From Iris pallida (lineage: Eukaryota > Streptophyta > Magnoliopsida > Asparagales > Iridaceae): 64,000 nucleotides of DNA. A model generated the notes under the pieces. The model did no database searches, was not told where the DNA came from, and saw only the letters and a list, made by a program, of their open reading frames with translations. This document shows, in pieces, positions 1 through 11,095 of the stretch. Each line of letters opens with the position of its first letter. The first letter of the stretch is position 1. The DNA lies in NCBI GenBank assembly GCA_029216955.1, contig JANAVB010016199.1, forward strand, positions 12,095,714 to 12,159,713, in the 5' to 3' direction. The translations under genes and the position numbers were made by a program.

Positions 1-460
<460 letters not shown>

Positions 461-543
461 CTTATTTAGCTAGGCCCAAAAATCCATTCAACCCATATGT
501 ATAGATGCAATATTCATGACCCAAGTAATTAAACCCAAAATAT

Positions 544-562
544 TATTAGTCCCAATAATAAT

Positions 563-619
<57 letters not shown>

Positions 620-640
620 CTATTAATTTATTATTATTGG

Positions 641-645
<5 letters not shown>
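544..645. repeat. Fold-back repeat with a (TA)n core
   Basis: The sequence at 544-568 (starting ATTAGTCCCAATAATAA) returns as its reverse complement at 623-645, ending TTATTGGGACTA. A (TA)n run at about 571-616 lies between them. The whole could fold into one long hairpin and may be a small MITE whose centre has expanded, or an inverted duplication made at the TA tract. Confidence 0.75.

Positions 646-695
<50 letters not shown>
643..695. repeat. (TA)n microsatellite
   Basis: A TA run of about 52 bp directly against the right arm of the fold-back repeat. Confidence 0.95.
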
Positions 696-698
<3 letters not shown>

Positions 699-1411
699 TT
701 GTTTACAAATACACATATATAATAATTATGCATTATTATAAATTTACATAAAATAAACTGGGCTCAGCCAAAGCAAAGGAAGCCTTAAATTTATACCATA
801 ATCTAGTGCTATTTAGAATTAGTAAGCATTACAAAATTATCATATTAATGAAGTTTAAATAAGGAAAGGGAGGGCTCTGGTCATTTCTCATTGAAATCGA
901 ACCCAAATTTTTGAGAGAGAGAGACAGAAAAGGGGGAGTGATGGAGAGGCTCACCTCCGTTCTACTGATCCGGCAGTCGCCGACTCCAGGAGGCGAGGCA
1001 GAGGGAAGGAGGACGCGGCCAAGACTGTTGGACAGAGGCACGACAGCAGATCCGGACTAAGGATGCACCGGGGACACCGCTGCACGTGGCGGCGCAGATC
1101 AGTGAGTGCGGCACACCGCGGTCGACGGTCGGGTCTGGGGGAGTGCGGCTGCGGAAGGAGCACAGTGGTCGTGGAGGATGGGGTCGCCAGAGGAAGTCGA
1201 GATGAGTGGGTTTACCGAGTTTTCTTTTGGGATTGGGCGACTGTAGTCGGTTTTGGGGGTGGCCAGATCTGGCATGTACAGATCTGGTGGTCGACTAGAG
1301 GTTTGTCGAAACAGGAGTCGGGGAGCGGGTGGTCGACGGGGAGACAGCTTGCCGACAGCCGAGGAAGAGAAGAGGGAAGCGGATGTGTACTTTCCGTGCT
1401 GACACGGACAC

Positions 1412-1478
1412 GGGATTCGATACGATGTCCAGTATGTCGGACATGGAATTCGATACGATGTCCAGTGTGTCGGACACG
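1412..1478. repeat. 33-bp tandem duplication, two units
   Basis: Two adjacent 33-bp units (1412-1444 and 1445-1478), each with ATTCGATACGATGTCCAGT followed by a GTCGGACA sequence, differing at a few positions. The GTCCGACA word also recurs in the leader of the LTR-A copy near 51620. Confidence 0.8.
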
Positions 1479-1515
1479 GATAGGAATAAAATATAAATGT
1501 AAAAGAATTACAATA

Positions 1516-2357
1516 GGGTCCGACTATACGCACCCCACCTATTTCTAAGTTGACCCCAACTTTTCTGAGTAACTTAAGTTGTATTGTTAAATGACTGATT
1601 TATCCTTTTTCTATTTCTAACTCTACACCCCAACCTATCTTCCTCAAACCCAAAAACCCTAGAAGACATTATTTGAAGCTTAAAGAAATTACAATGGAGG
1701 GCCAAAGTAATGATAGAAGATCTCCCTACTAATTTTTTTGTTTCGAGTAGTGATTGGGTTGTTTCGATTTTGAAAAAAAACAAAATTTGCGAACTGTTCG
1801 ACCTGAACGAGTCGGACAAATTCGTACTGTTCGACATACACAGGTCGAACATATTAAAAGTGTTCGACATACACAGGTCGAACGTACAAATCCATACTGT
1901 TCGACCTGTGATAGTCGAACAAATATAAACTGTTCGGCAGGATGTTGTCGAACAGAGTAGGAAAGTTCGACTGTCGTGAGCCGAACAGTTTGACATCCGT
2001 CCGACAAACCAGGGTCGAACAGTGCCGATGGAAACCCTAAAAATTTTTGCGTTTTCGTTCGAAATTTTAGGGTCGTACAAATAGGAGAGTTCGGTTCGAA
2101 AATGGGGTGGAGGAGGAGGAGAGTTTAAGGGTTAGGTTGGGATGGGTTTGAATGTGTGTTTGGGGTTTGGGATAGACTTAGAAATAATTGAATGATATGG
2201 TGGATTGGGGTGGGGTTATGTTTCATTTGGGTTTGGGACATTTCTGTCCAGAATTGGGGTAGACTTAGAAATTTGTCCAGTCTAGTTTTCTATTAGTGGG
2301 GTAAACTTAGAAATTGGGGTCAACTTAGAAATAGGTGGGGTGCGTATAGTCGGACCC
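1516..2357. mobile_element. Non-autonomous DNA transposon, 44-bp TIRs, 8-bp TSD
   Basis: The ends are perfect inverted repeats of 44 bp (left 1516-1559, starting GGGTCCGACTATACG; right arm ends CGTATAGTCGGACCC at 2357). The 8-bp direct repeat TTACAATA lies immediately outside both ends (1508-1515 and 2358-2365) and is the target duplication. Eight bases with long TIRs suggests a Mutator-like MITE; hAT is the alternative because it also makes 8-bp duplications. No transposase is visible. Subterminal sequence repeats TTTCTAAGTTGACCCC-like words near both ends. The centre carries a seven-unit dyad array. It is inserted in the leader of the reverse LTR-A copy. Confidence 0.92.
1795..2021. repeat. 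Seven-unit dyad array, 33-bp period
   Basis: Seven 24-bp units of the form TGTTCGAC - 8 variable bases - GTCGAACA start at 1795, 1828, 1861, 1898, 1931, 1964 and 1998. The centre is exactly 8 bp in every unit, arms differ by at most a few substitutions, and steps are 33, 33, 37, 33, 33 and 34 bp. The centres differ (for example ATACACAG twice, CTGTGATA, AGGATGTT, AAACCAGG). Because 33 is a multiple of three, several frames stay open through it as 11-residue repeats, but no frame has a convincing start or family match. Confidence 0.93.
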
Positions 2358-2486
2358 TTACAATAAGATTGGTGGACACGAACACGATACACTTGAATTG
2401 CATTAGGATTTGTGTGGATGAGGAATGGAGAGCCCCGGTTAAATAATGGTGAGACATGCTCCCAAATATGTGAGGAGGAGCTTCCA

Positions 2487-2954
2487 TGAAGTCCTACAAA
2501 AATATCTTCATGAATTGGGCCAATAGCCCAATGAGAACCAATCCAAGGAAAATTCCTTCATTGACATCTATAATTAAATAAAGTATTTTTTTACATAAAA
2601 TTAATCTCGGCCCAAAATATCATATATTATAGGTAATTTTAGTGAGCTCAAGCTCATATACAACAACTAAGTTTCAAATATGATATTTATTATTCCTTAG
2701 GCCCTTAGGCCCCAAACAGTTAAAATTCAATAGTCCTAATGGCTAATAAGTTTTCAAAGTATTCATATATATACACGAATCTAATCTATTAAGATTTTTG
2801 AAATAACTTATTATATATATATATATATATATTACCGATCGCGATATGTTATAAAATTTTGTTACTGGGTTATTGGTTTTCGAAACGGGTTGTTGAAAAT
2901 CTTATAGTTTTCGAGTTAACCCAATAACAAAATTTTATAACATATCGCGATCGG

Positions 2955-3013
<59 letters not shown>

Positions 3014-3119
3014 AAAACAAATCAAAATTTGTGATTTTGAAGATTCAGGGAAAATATTTAGAAAAATATAAATTTCAAAAATTCGAAAAATTTCTAGAAT
3101 TCGGTTCAAGGAGGTTACA
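2487..3119 (-). repeat. LTR of small element (3' LTR in its orientation)
   Basis: It aligns with 4117-4674 from the CCTACAAAAATATCTTCATG-like start to the GGTTCAAGGAGGTTACA-like end. Two (TA)n runs (2810-2831 and 2958-3009) surround a hairpin that the other LTR does not have in this arrangement. Confidence 0.7.
2832..2957. repeat. Inverted duplication (hairpin) between (TA)n tracts
   Basis: The left arm (2832-2874) starts TTACCGATCGCGATATG and the right arm (2917-2957) is its reverse complement ending CATATCGCGATCGGTAA. The loop is about 42 bp. The partner LTR (about 4385-4460) has only the right-arm form, and its loop is in the opposite orientation. The left arm plus loop here are therefore an inverted copy of the ancestral segment. 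Confidence 0.88.
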
Positions 3120-4116
3120 AATCTACCCTCCTTAAAGAAATTTTGTCCTCGAAATTTAAGATCGACGGGGTCAACCGAAGGTTCAAGTATAGTTAGAATT
3201 TTAGGCACGATCATGAAGAATGATATATTTTAGCACGTTTTAGAGTAATCAGATCAAAATTTCTTACACACGATTGGTCATGCTAGCACGATCAAGAATA
3301 ATGTCGAAGTATGGTCAAGTCAATTAGGCACGATTTAGATTAAAAATTCAAGTTATTTAGGCACGACTCAAGTCACGATTAACAGAATCAGTATAGTTTT
3401 GGTATGATCAAAATGGAATCAAATTCGAGTATAGAACGATTAATAGAATCTAGGCTCGATAAGATCAGAGTTAAAGTCATACAAACACGATCAATCCAAG
3501 ATTTGGTATGACCAAGGATAAAATTTTGCCACGATCAAGATTCGAAGTTAAAGGCTTATAGGCACGATCGAAAACCTAATGAACAAAATTAGTTAAATCG
3601 TGAATAACGATCAGAGCTCGGATGTGATTAGAAATTTGGAATGATTTAAAATCACTTAAGCACGATCAAGGACGAAGTCACAAAAACTAAAATATAGACA
3701 CGATTTATGAATGAATCCTCAATTCGAGCAATTATAGAATCGAAATCTAAGCATGAACAGAAAATTGTTCAGATGTGATCAGAAGCCAATTTCTGTCACG
3801 ATTAGATTCATTATCAAATTCATATAGTCATGATCGAAGTCAAAATTCTAAGCACGATTAGGGAAATGAGTAGTACGTATAGTCATGATCGTTAGGAATC
3901 GCGATCATTGGAATCAAGGTCGTATAGTCATGCAAGGTCATCTGGGCATGGCTAACCAATAGAAATTCGGACATAATCAGGATTAGTAAAAATTCCAATC
4001 ATAATTAGGATGGAACTCTGATGTTACTAAGAATTTGTTCGAAATTGAGGCATGAGTAAAAATAGGATTGAAGTCTAAGCACGATCAGTATTAGATGCAT
4101 TGAGTATAGTTGAGAA
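3120..4116 (-). other. Non-coding internal region with degenerate CACGAT repeats
   Basis: No gag or pol similarity. The word GCACGATCA or a close variant (CACGAT, CACGATTA) appears over a dozen times, often after AAG, AGG or TTAG, at irregular steps of roughly 30-100 bp. This looks like a strongly decayed tandem repeat rather than coding sequence. Confidence 0.65.
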
Positions 4117-4674
<558 letters not shown>

Positions 4675-5398
4675 GCCCGTCAGCACCTGTGATCAGCACA
4701 GCGTCCAAAATCGAAGGGGGAGTAATCAACACGCATCCCGATGCCCTACCTGGGAATGTGGCTACAGAGCTTCCTCCTAAAGCTGGCACCAAGTCAAATC
4801 CTGAGGGAAGTGGGGTTGATATTGGTCCTTCTTCTTCAGCGGCCACCCTTGTGGACAAAGCTGTTGAGGAGGGGATCTCCCAACAAACTAATGATGGTCC
4901 TATTCTCGGGATAACTGATCTATCTTCTACAAAACTAGCGTCTGAGGTTCCGACCTCGATTGAGGGAGATGGAGGTGCTCCACTACGAGAAGTACCAGCA
5001 ACAATACTAGCATCTGAGGTCTCGGACCTGGAGGGTACTCGCCCTGTACATCTAAGGTGACCATCCCTCAGAAAGGTTCAATGAAGATTCGCTTCAACTC
5101 ACCACTTCGACGGTCTTCCTCTATGTCGGATGTACCTCGGATGTTGGCATCTACTCCGACCGGACTATTGGCTGACTGGGGAAAAGTGGCTCCTGATTCT
5201 GGTATTCTTGTGCCCAGGGCACTTTTGACCCCAGGGAAGCTGTCCTCGGCCCTAAATTTGGTCGAGGGTTATTCAGGAGAAACTATTTCTCCAGGGGTTT
5301 CGAATGATATAATCGTATCCACCCTGAGTGCGGGCGAGTCCAACCAAGCACCAGTGTCTCAATCTTTAAGCTTCTCTACCGTTCCCGTGGCTATTCCT
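4675..5398 (+). pseudogene. Tat-2 antisense gene, linker fragment
   Basis: Two overlapping frames (4689-5060 and 5057-5413) encode acidic, Ser/Thr/Pro/Gly-rich sequence with few hydrophobic blocks. The composition is like the linker exons of the plus-strand gene in Tat-1 (10183-10870), with short phrases such as EGTRP resembling EDTRP there. The frame changes near 5057, so it is broken. The gene resumes at 19456 beyond the inserted LTR-A, where the coiled-coil part is found. The left side is cut by the small LTR element, so any mobile-domain exons of this copy are outside the window or lost. The assignment rests on composition, position and the match beyond the insertion. Confidence 0.55.
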
Positions 5399-5602
5399 AA
5401 ATTTCTACTATAATTTTTTAATAATAATTTAGTATTGATTTTGTAATTTGGATTTGTACGTCGCATACAAGTTGACATTTGTTGTATTGTACGTCGCGTG
5501 CGGGTTTGCGTTTCGTATTTTCTCGACGAATGCGAATATGTGCGAGGTACATATTTTTAGAAAAATATTTTATTTTATTATAAAGGAAATATAGTATTTC
5601 CA

Positions 5603-5661
<59 letters not shown>

Positions 5662-5921
5662 AAATACTTAACTTGTTTAAGGTTATGAGCAACGAGAATT
5701 TCAAAACTTCATTTATTTTACCTTATAAAATACTATTTTATTTTTAGTACAAATATAAGTTGTAATTTAGAAAACTATTGTTTATGTAAATATATTATTT
5801 TTGTGTGCAAGTGACATGAAATTTATTTCATGTCCACTTTGATTTTATGAAAACGAATTATAATTATTTTATTAAATGATATTTCAAACATTTATCATGA
5901 TTTTAGAAATTAATTATTATT

Positions 5922-6773
5922 TGTGGACACACACAAAAAAGAAAAAAAAATGTTGTCTTTTCTTATTGGCGCAAGGCACCACAAATCGAGTACGCCTGAG
6001 AGATCCTGCGCTGAGGATCCCCGAGTACAAAAAGAATTCTGGGAAATGGGACGATGGAGATCGAACGGCAGTTGCTCCTTTTCTCCGTTGACACTCCAAT
6101 TACAAAAGTGGGAGAAAACCTAAGAAAATTGCTAACTCTCGGCTCACTGGCAAGAAGTGCAGCAATTTAGCTCTTGAAAATGCTCTCCGTTTTATCCTTT
6201 AAAGCGGTATGAGACCCCTGTTTATAGTCATTTTTGTGCTGGAATGATGTTATGCGCCCACATGAGAAAACATACTGATTTTCATATGGACGCATGGTCT
6301 TGCTTTGGGTGCATAGATTGTAGGCGCATGCAGACTGCGTGATCGTGGATTGATCGTGGGGTTGACATGGCCGCATGCTCCGGTGTACGACTGCTCGTGG
6401 AGACTGACGTGGCCGTATGCTTCGGTGCACGATTAATCGTGGGTTTGACCGAGTCGGGGACTGTCCTGACTTGGGTGCATAGCCGAGACTGACGTGGCCG
6501 TATGCTTCGGTGCACGATTAATCGTGGGTTTGACCGAGTCGGGGACTGCCCTAACTTGGGCGCATAGCCAGGGCTATGCGCCCCCTTCTGGAGGGGTCTA
6601 GAGTGGGAGCATGGGCGCATAGCTTGCTCTGGTGGCTTGGGCGCATAGTATGCTCTGGTGACTTGGGCGCATAGCACTTGGGCGCGCATATGACTTCTCT
6701 GGCTTGGGCGCATATGACTTCTCTGACTTGGGTGCATGGTTGTCAAGACTGCTAAAATTTTTATGCTTCTACA
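5922..6773 (-). repeat. Tat-1 LTR (complete)
   Basis: It runs from TGTGGACACACAC to CATGC-like sequence ending TTCTACA. The partner at 16197-16670 ends TTCTATA at the same place. AGACCCCTTC follows on the plus strand, which is the minus-strand polypurine tract GAAGGGGTCT. It contains many GGGCGCATA words, mostly in the right half. Confidence 0.88.
6401..6570. repeat. 85-bp tandem duplication in the Tat-1 LTR
   Basis: 6401-6485 and 6486-6570 are near-identical, beginning AGACTGACGTGGCCGTATGC. The partner LTR has only one unit, so the duplication happened after insertion or in this LTR lineage. Confidence 0.9.
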
Positions 6774-7130
6774 AGACCCCTTCAATGTTTTCGATACTTG
6801 AACGAGTTCAAAATACTATGAAAGAAGCATGGACCGTCTTCTCGTGATGTAGTGGGCGCATAGCATAGCTCTCACTTTGGGCGCATAGAGTTTGGCCAGA
6901 CTGTCAGAGAGATGGTTGTTGAGATCTTCCTCAAAAATTTGAACTGATAGATTCATTTGGGTAGAATTTGAAAAGGTCCATCCTTCATGTGTTGTCCATG
7001 TCAGCAAGTGGTAGTCGCATAATGTGCAAGAGACTGGGTCTTCATGTGGTCACATAAGTCGTAATGGGAGCATAGTACGCAGTGGGCGCATAGGCGCATA
7101 GTAGTGGGCACATAGTGTTTGGCCTATGCC

Positions 7131-7138
7131 TATAAATA
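7131..7138 (+). promoter_or_regulatory. TATA box of the Tat-1 plus-strand gene
   Basis: TATAAATA lies 92 bp upstream of the first in-frame ATG (7223). A CT-rich leader ending TCTTCTCTGTACGAACC precedes that ATG. The site lies outside the LTR, in sequence full of GGGCGCATAG words, so the gene appears to have its own promoter rather than using the LTR. Confidence 0.6.
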
Positions 7139-7222
7139 GGCTTTTGAAGAGAGAGAAAATTTATTATTCTCTTTTTCTTCAAAACTTTCAAAAAGACTTT
7201 TCATCTCTTCTCTGTACGAACC

Positions 7223-8353
7223 ATGTCTCCCAAGACCGCCAAGAGATCTGCAAAGGGCAAGGGGGCTGCACCGAATGGCTCTCCTCCTACGATAGCGTCC
7301 TCGTTAGTCCAAGACCCGATCCTGGGTGAGGCTACGCCTCAAAACAAAGTCTTGAGCGTTAATTTGTGACGCTCAGACTTTTCCTCTGCCTGGGCGCATG
7401 TGCCCAAGGCAACATGTTTCTGCAAGCATTCATATGCGCCCATAGAAGCATGCGCCCACACTATGGTGTGTTATGCACCCACATACTGCTGTATGTTATG
7501 CGTCCACATGCTGCTGCATGTTATGCGCCCATATGCTGCTGTATGTTATGCACCCACATGCTGTTTTGGGTGCATAATCCTTTGAGCGCATAGCCCTTTG
7601 GGCGTATAAGATTCCCCCAGTAATAAGTTTTTTCTGCAGATTCTGAGTCTGACTTTCTTTTCTGTCCTTGCAGTTAACATGTTTGTCCCGGAACTTGGTG
7701 GAATCCCTTTCGGCTCTGCTTGTCAAGTCTTCGGCACAAGCCTCATAACCAACATGGTCAACAAGGTTCAGGCCAAGATCAGTTATGATCAACCTGCGGA
7801 ACGGACGATCGTCATACTTGAACAGGACAAGACCTTCCTGAAGCATATAATTAACGACGAGAAGCTCTTGCTCGAAGGGGCACGTCATTTCAAGAAGCCA
7901 TACTTCCTGTTCGGTGACAGTGTAGGATTCAAGGATAACGAAACGATATGTCTAGAAGTCCCTCTGGTAGTTAAGTTAAATAACCAAAGAATATGGTTGC
8001 CATCGATGAAGCGCCAATATCCTCTATCAGCATTTACTATTCTGGATGTGCAGAGGCAGATGAAATGGGATCTAACCCCTGAACTGCATGGGATTGTTTC
8101 TGGTAGGATCCAATTCAACTCTGGTGACCGGAAGAAGGACATGTTCAAGTGTGTCAAGGGTTCCACATCCTATTCTATGAGGAGGCTACATCTTGGGGTC
8201 ATAATGAACGATGTCCCGACTGATCTTCACCCTTATGCTGCTGAGAATCTCTCCAACTTGATGCTATCAAAAAAGAAGTCGTATCCGGGAGGGAAGCTGC
8301 GGATGGAAGGTTGGAGATATTCTGTCCCATTCTGGAGCGACCTTACTGGATGA
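7223..8353 (+). pseudogene. Tat-1 antisense gene, exons 1-2
   Basis: Exon 1 (7223-7325) starts MSPKTAKRSAKGKG, a basic stretch that could act as a nuclear signal, and ends at a G/GTGAGG donor. The intron (7326-7673) ends TCTGTCCTTGCAG. The splice keeps frame (G + TT = Val) and leads into the 7679-8353 frame, which starts with hydrophobic VNMFVPELGG and continues about 225 residues to a TGA at 8351. I do not recognise this exon-2 domain. The open, phase-matched splice is good evidence for a real multi-exon gene on this strand. Downstream exons continue in other frames, so this copy is probably dead. Confidence 0.65.
7474..7569. repeat. 24-bp tandem repeat in intron 1, four units
   Basis: Units start at about 7474, 7498, 7522 and 7546, each a version of TATGCGCCCACATGCTGCTG. 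The word ATGCGCCC is the complement of the GGGCGCAT word that fills the LTR and promoter region of the same element. Confidence 0.85.
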
Positions 8354-8433
8354 TTGCTCTCGACTTACGAGGCTACCCTAAAAGCTGCCGATCTTTTTTA
8401 TGCCGTTAGAGCCACCAATATGGCATTAAGGTT

Positions 8434-10101
8434 AACTGGCCAATGTTTGTCTCTTTGGCAGAGTTATACAACCATCACACGTATACCTTCTTCACTTCGG
8501 GTGGGGAGATGGGTCTGGCTCTTCACAAGATGCAGGCGATATCCAAACTTCCCTAGGGGACGGAGTCGTACGCAAAATATGTCCCCTGTGATACAGAGCT
8601 CCTAGATTTGGAGAGGGAGGACTGTGAGATGATGGAGGTGTATAAAGAGTTACTCTATCACCTTTTTATTTGTCACCAGATCACGAAGAAGGGTAAGACT
8701 GAGGGTCCCTTCCCCATACGAGGGCCTGGACCAACTACATCTTTACCAGAGAAGAAGGAGACGGCCTAGTCTCTTTCTTGTCTCACAAGCCCTCGACGAA
8801 ATCTGAGATAGAGCAGTTGATGGCAGATCACGGGGCTGTAGACGCCGAAGATAGTGATGATCCTGAGGGAAACTTCCCAGTTTTTCATTTCTTCAGGCAG
8901 GTCGAGTTCAAGCTGTCAGAAAAGGCGGTGCTAGCCGCTTTCCTGATGACATGGCTTCGTGATTGTGTAGTCCCTGGTGGTTCAGGGTCTATTAAAAGAA
9001 TAACCTGGGATATAATACTTCTGGCTGTAAAGCTTGCCTTTGGACGCCAACTTGCTCTGCTTCCAGCGATGGTCTGCGCCATCCAACGGGGTTTGCGACA
9101 CTTCGTCGTGAACGCGATGACTCCCGATGGCAGAAAGGATTTTGCTAGGACTGAGTTTCCCTTTCATTATCTGATGGGATGGCTGGTGTTGCATTGTCCC
9201 AAATTGATGAATGTCGAACTGATGGCAGACTCTTTGGTGGGGGATGCCTTTCTTCGGAGATTCAAAGATGCGGATTGGACCGTTACAGGGGTGCCTGTTT
9301 GCAGGAAGGCTTTGAGTTTTCTGCAGAACTATGAATTCTTCAGAGTGTCGCCTCCGTCTGGTAGTGGCCGTGCAGGAGACACCCTAGTAGATGAGGGAGC
9401 ACTCACTACTAGCCTTCCTATTAGGGTATTTCGTTGGCTCCAATCCGTCAGGCCTTCCCATCTAGTGTTCAGGAATAGGAACCACACTTTTCTGGAACCT
9501 TATTTATCGAGTCGCTTTGCACGGCAATTCGGCTACAGCCAGCTTCTCTTGGGCAATCCCAGCCCTCATCTACAGTCGATAGGGAGTCTGATCGATGGGG
9601 CACGTGCATGGGGCTACTATAACGCTGGATTTACGGGGGCAGTTTTTACCCTGCCAGAAGATAAGCCTGACACCCACATGCTCTTTGGTGCTGCCAAGTT
9701 CTATATTCAGGTCAATACCCTTTATTTTCGGTATGACCGTGAGCAGAGTTTAATATCGGGGACTAGGTTTGCACCTACTCTTGCTGATATAGGACGAGTG
9801 TGCGCAATGGGGGTTACAGAAAGGAAGACGCCGCACCCACAGTTGAGTCAGCTGCAGTGCCACAGCAGAGAGTTGTTCTTGAGGAGCCTATTGTTGCAGC
9901 GCCTCGGAGAGAGGATACTGAAGAACCTCTTCTTGACATTCTTCATAAGAGAAAAGCTTCCACCGAGCTGGTTCCACGGCCCAAAAGGTAGAAGGTTGTT
10001 GTTTCCTGAGGGCGAAAGAAGGTCGTGGACGTGAGTGCCACCTCGCCTCCTCCTAGAAGATCTTCTCGGCAGACGGCGTCGCGGGCCATTACCATTCGGG
10101 A
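8434..10101 (+). pseudogene. Plant-mobile-domain-like protein, Tat-1 antisense gene
   Basis: Translation from 8434 (NWPMFVSLAELY) through the long frame ending at 10034 resembles the aminotransferase-like plant mobile domain (PMD) family. That family includes host proteins MAIN and MAIL1 and retroelement-borne relatives. Visible features are an N-terminal block with GGEMGLALHKMQ and CEMMEVYKELLYHLFICHQ, then a helical block LSEKAVLAAFLMTWL, followed by RQLALLPAMVCAIQRGL and FPFHYLMGWLVLHCP. Breaks are a TAG at 8554, a frameshift around 8715, and a frameshift at the G run near 9806; beyond it the +1 frame (9800-9991) continues acidic sequence ending KRKAS and PRPKR. A donor-like AG/GTATAT lies at about 10102. 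The family call is from recalled sequence pattern and needs a profile search. Confidence 0.6.
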
Positions 10102-10182
10102 GGTATATCCCTTCCTAGACTCCATAGCCATTTTGGTCAAACCATTAGGAGTTTTCTTACCTTGCGTTTGTCCTTTGCACAG

Positions 10183-11095
10183 GACGTTGAAGTCACGACT
10201 GCGGTAGGTGCTTCTTCGTCTGAAGAGGTGGACATAACAACAGTGTCCCATGCTCATCCTCAACCGATCGATGAGGGTGGGTCTTCTTCTGTTGTAAGGC
10301 TTGAGCGACGGGATGATCAGGACGAAGGCCCAGACCATGACGACAATCAAAAGATCAGTCCCTCCTATGACATTTCTCTGGGAGATATGCCTGCGATAGG
10401 AGCTATGATGAAGGACTTGGATGAAAATCAAGTCCAATCGGCTCATCCTCCCGCGGGTACGTTATCTTTGTGCCTCTCTTCAGATAAGATTTTTCGACTT
10501 CGATTTTGTGTGCTCCTCGTGAGGCTGACCACGATTGTATATTCCCTTGTAGACAAGGAGAAGGAACCACTCGTGAAGATAGCCCAAGGCATTGGAAGAG
10601 AAACAGAGGTTGTTCCCGGCTCCTCTAAATTTGCTGGTGCGAAGGGATCTATTAGTGAGCCGACATCGGCTGCAGAAGGAGAGGTTGAACAGCCTACTGA
10701 GGGGGGTGTTGTTGAATCTGCTCCCGGTCCAACTGGGGCCGTAGAAGATACCCGGCCTGATGCTGCTCGAGGCCTTGATATTGTTCTTTGTGAACAGCCT
10801 GGGCCTGTTCTCGGTTTTTCTGAAGCCAAGACCGATGACTTAGCCCAAGTTGGCGCTGAGCATACCGAAGGTACGAAATTACAAATCTTTCGCACTCCCA
10901 TTTTTTTGTCACTGATGTATATACTATTTTCTTGTCAGGTTCGACTTCTTGTCAGGAATCTCTTCCTGGAGCGGAAGAACCTCATCAAGCATCCTTCCCG
11001 ACGACCTCCACTGAAGACGACGAGATGGCCCAGGAAGTCGTCAAAGCTTTCTATTCTTTCCTGAAAGTAAATCTTCCTGGAGTTCTGAATTAGAA
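10183..11095 (+). pseudogene. Tat-1 antisense gene, linker exons
   Basis: Acidic, low-complexity coding blocks are separated by probable introns. The first acceptor TCCTTTGCACAG ends at 10182. An intron from about GTACGTTATC (10456) ends TTCCCTTGTAG near 10552, and another from GTACGAAATT (10872) ends TTTTCTTGTCAG at 10938. Joining these exons gives a continuous acidic chain (VTTAVGASSSEEVD, then DKEKEPLVKIAQG, then a block with EDTRPDAARGL). The introns are short, T-rich and have GT...AG ends. A TAG interrupts the frame at about 11091. Confidence 0.55.

Larger units (their letters stand above)
790..2486 (-). mobile_element. LTR-A family LTR, reverse-oriented, partial
   Basis: Read on the minus strand this has the same order as the two plus-strand LTR-A copies (5399-19455 and 50785-54809). 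There is a leader with CGTGTT-GTGTCC-type sequence, then an ACATTTATATTTTATTCC-like stretch running into GTGTCCGACACAC. A C-rich pseudo-coding block (about 1500 down to 950) follows, then a splice-donor-like GAG/GTGAGCC near 950, CT-rich sequence and AT-rich intron-like DNA. The TIR element at 1516-2357 is inserted in its leader. The right limit is the neighbouring LTR element at 2487; the left limit is unclear. Reading frames in the C-rich block (such as 1063-1548) have no homology I recognise. Confidence 0.55.

Noticed and set aside
1795..2021. CRISPR-like array
   Set aside because: The fixed parts are dyad arms, the variable parts only 8 bp, it lies in a plant transposon, and there are no associated genes.
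1574..2080. 168-residue minus-strand protein with 11-residue repeats
   Set aside because: The repeat is a consequence of the 33-bp dyad array; several frames are open and none has a family match.
6282..6785. 167-residue minus-strand protein
   Set aside because: It is the translation of GGGCGCATA repeats in the Tat-1 LTR; the partner LTR gives a similar but rearranged frame.
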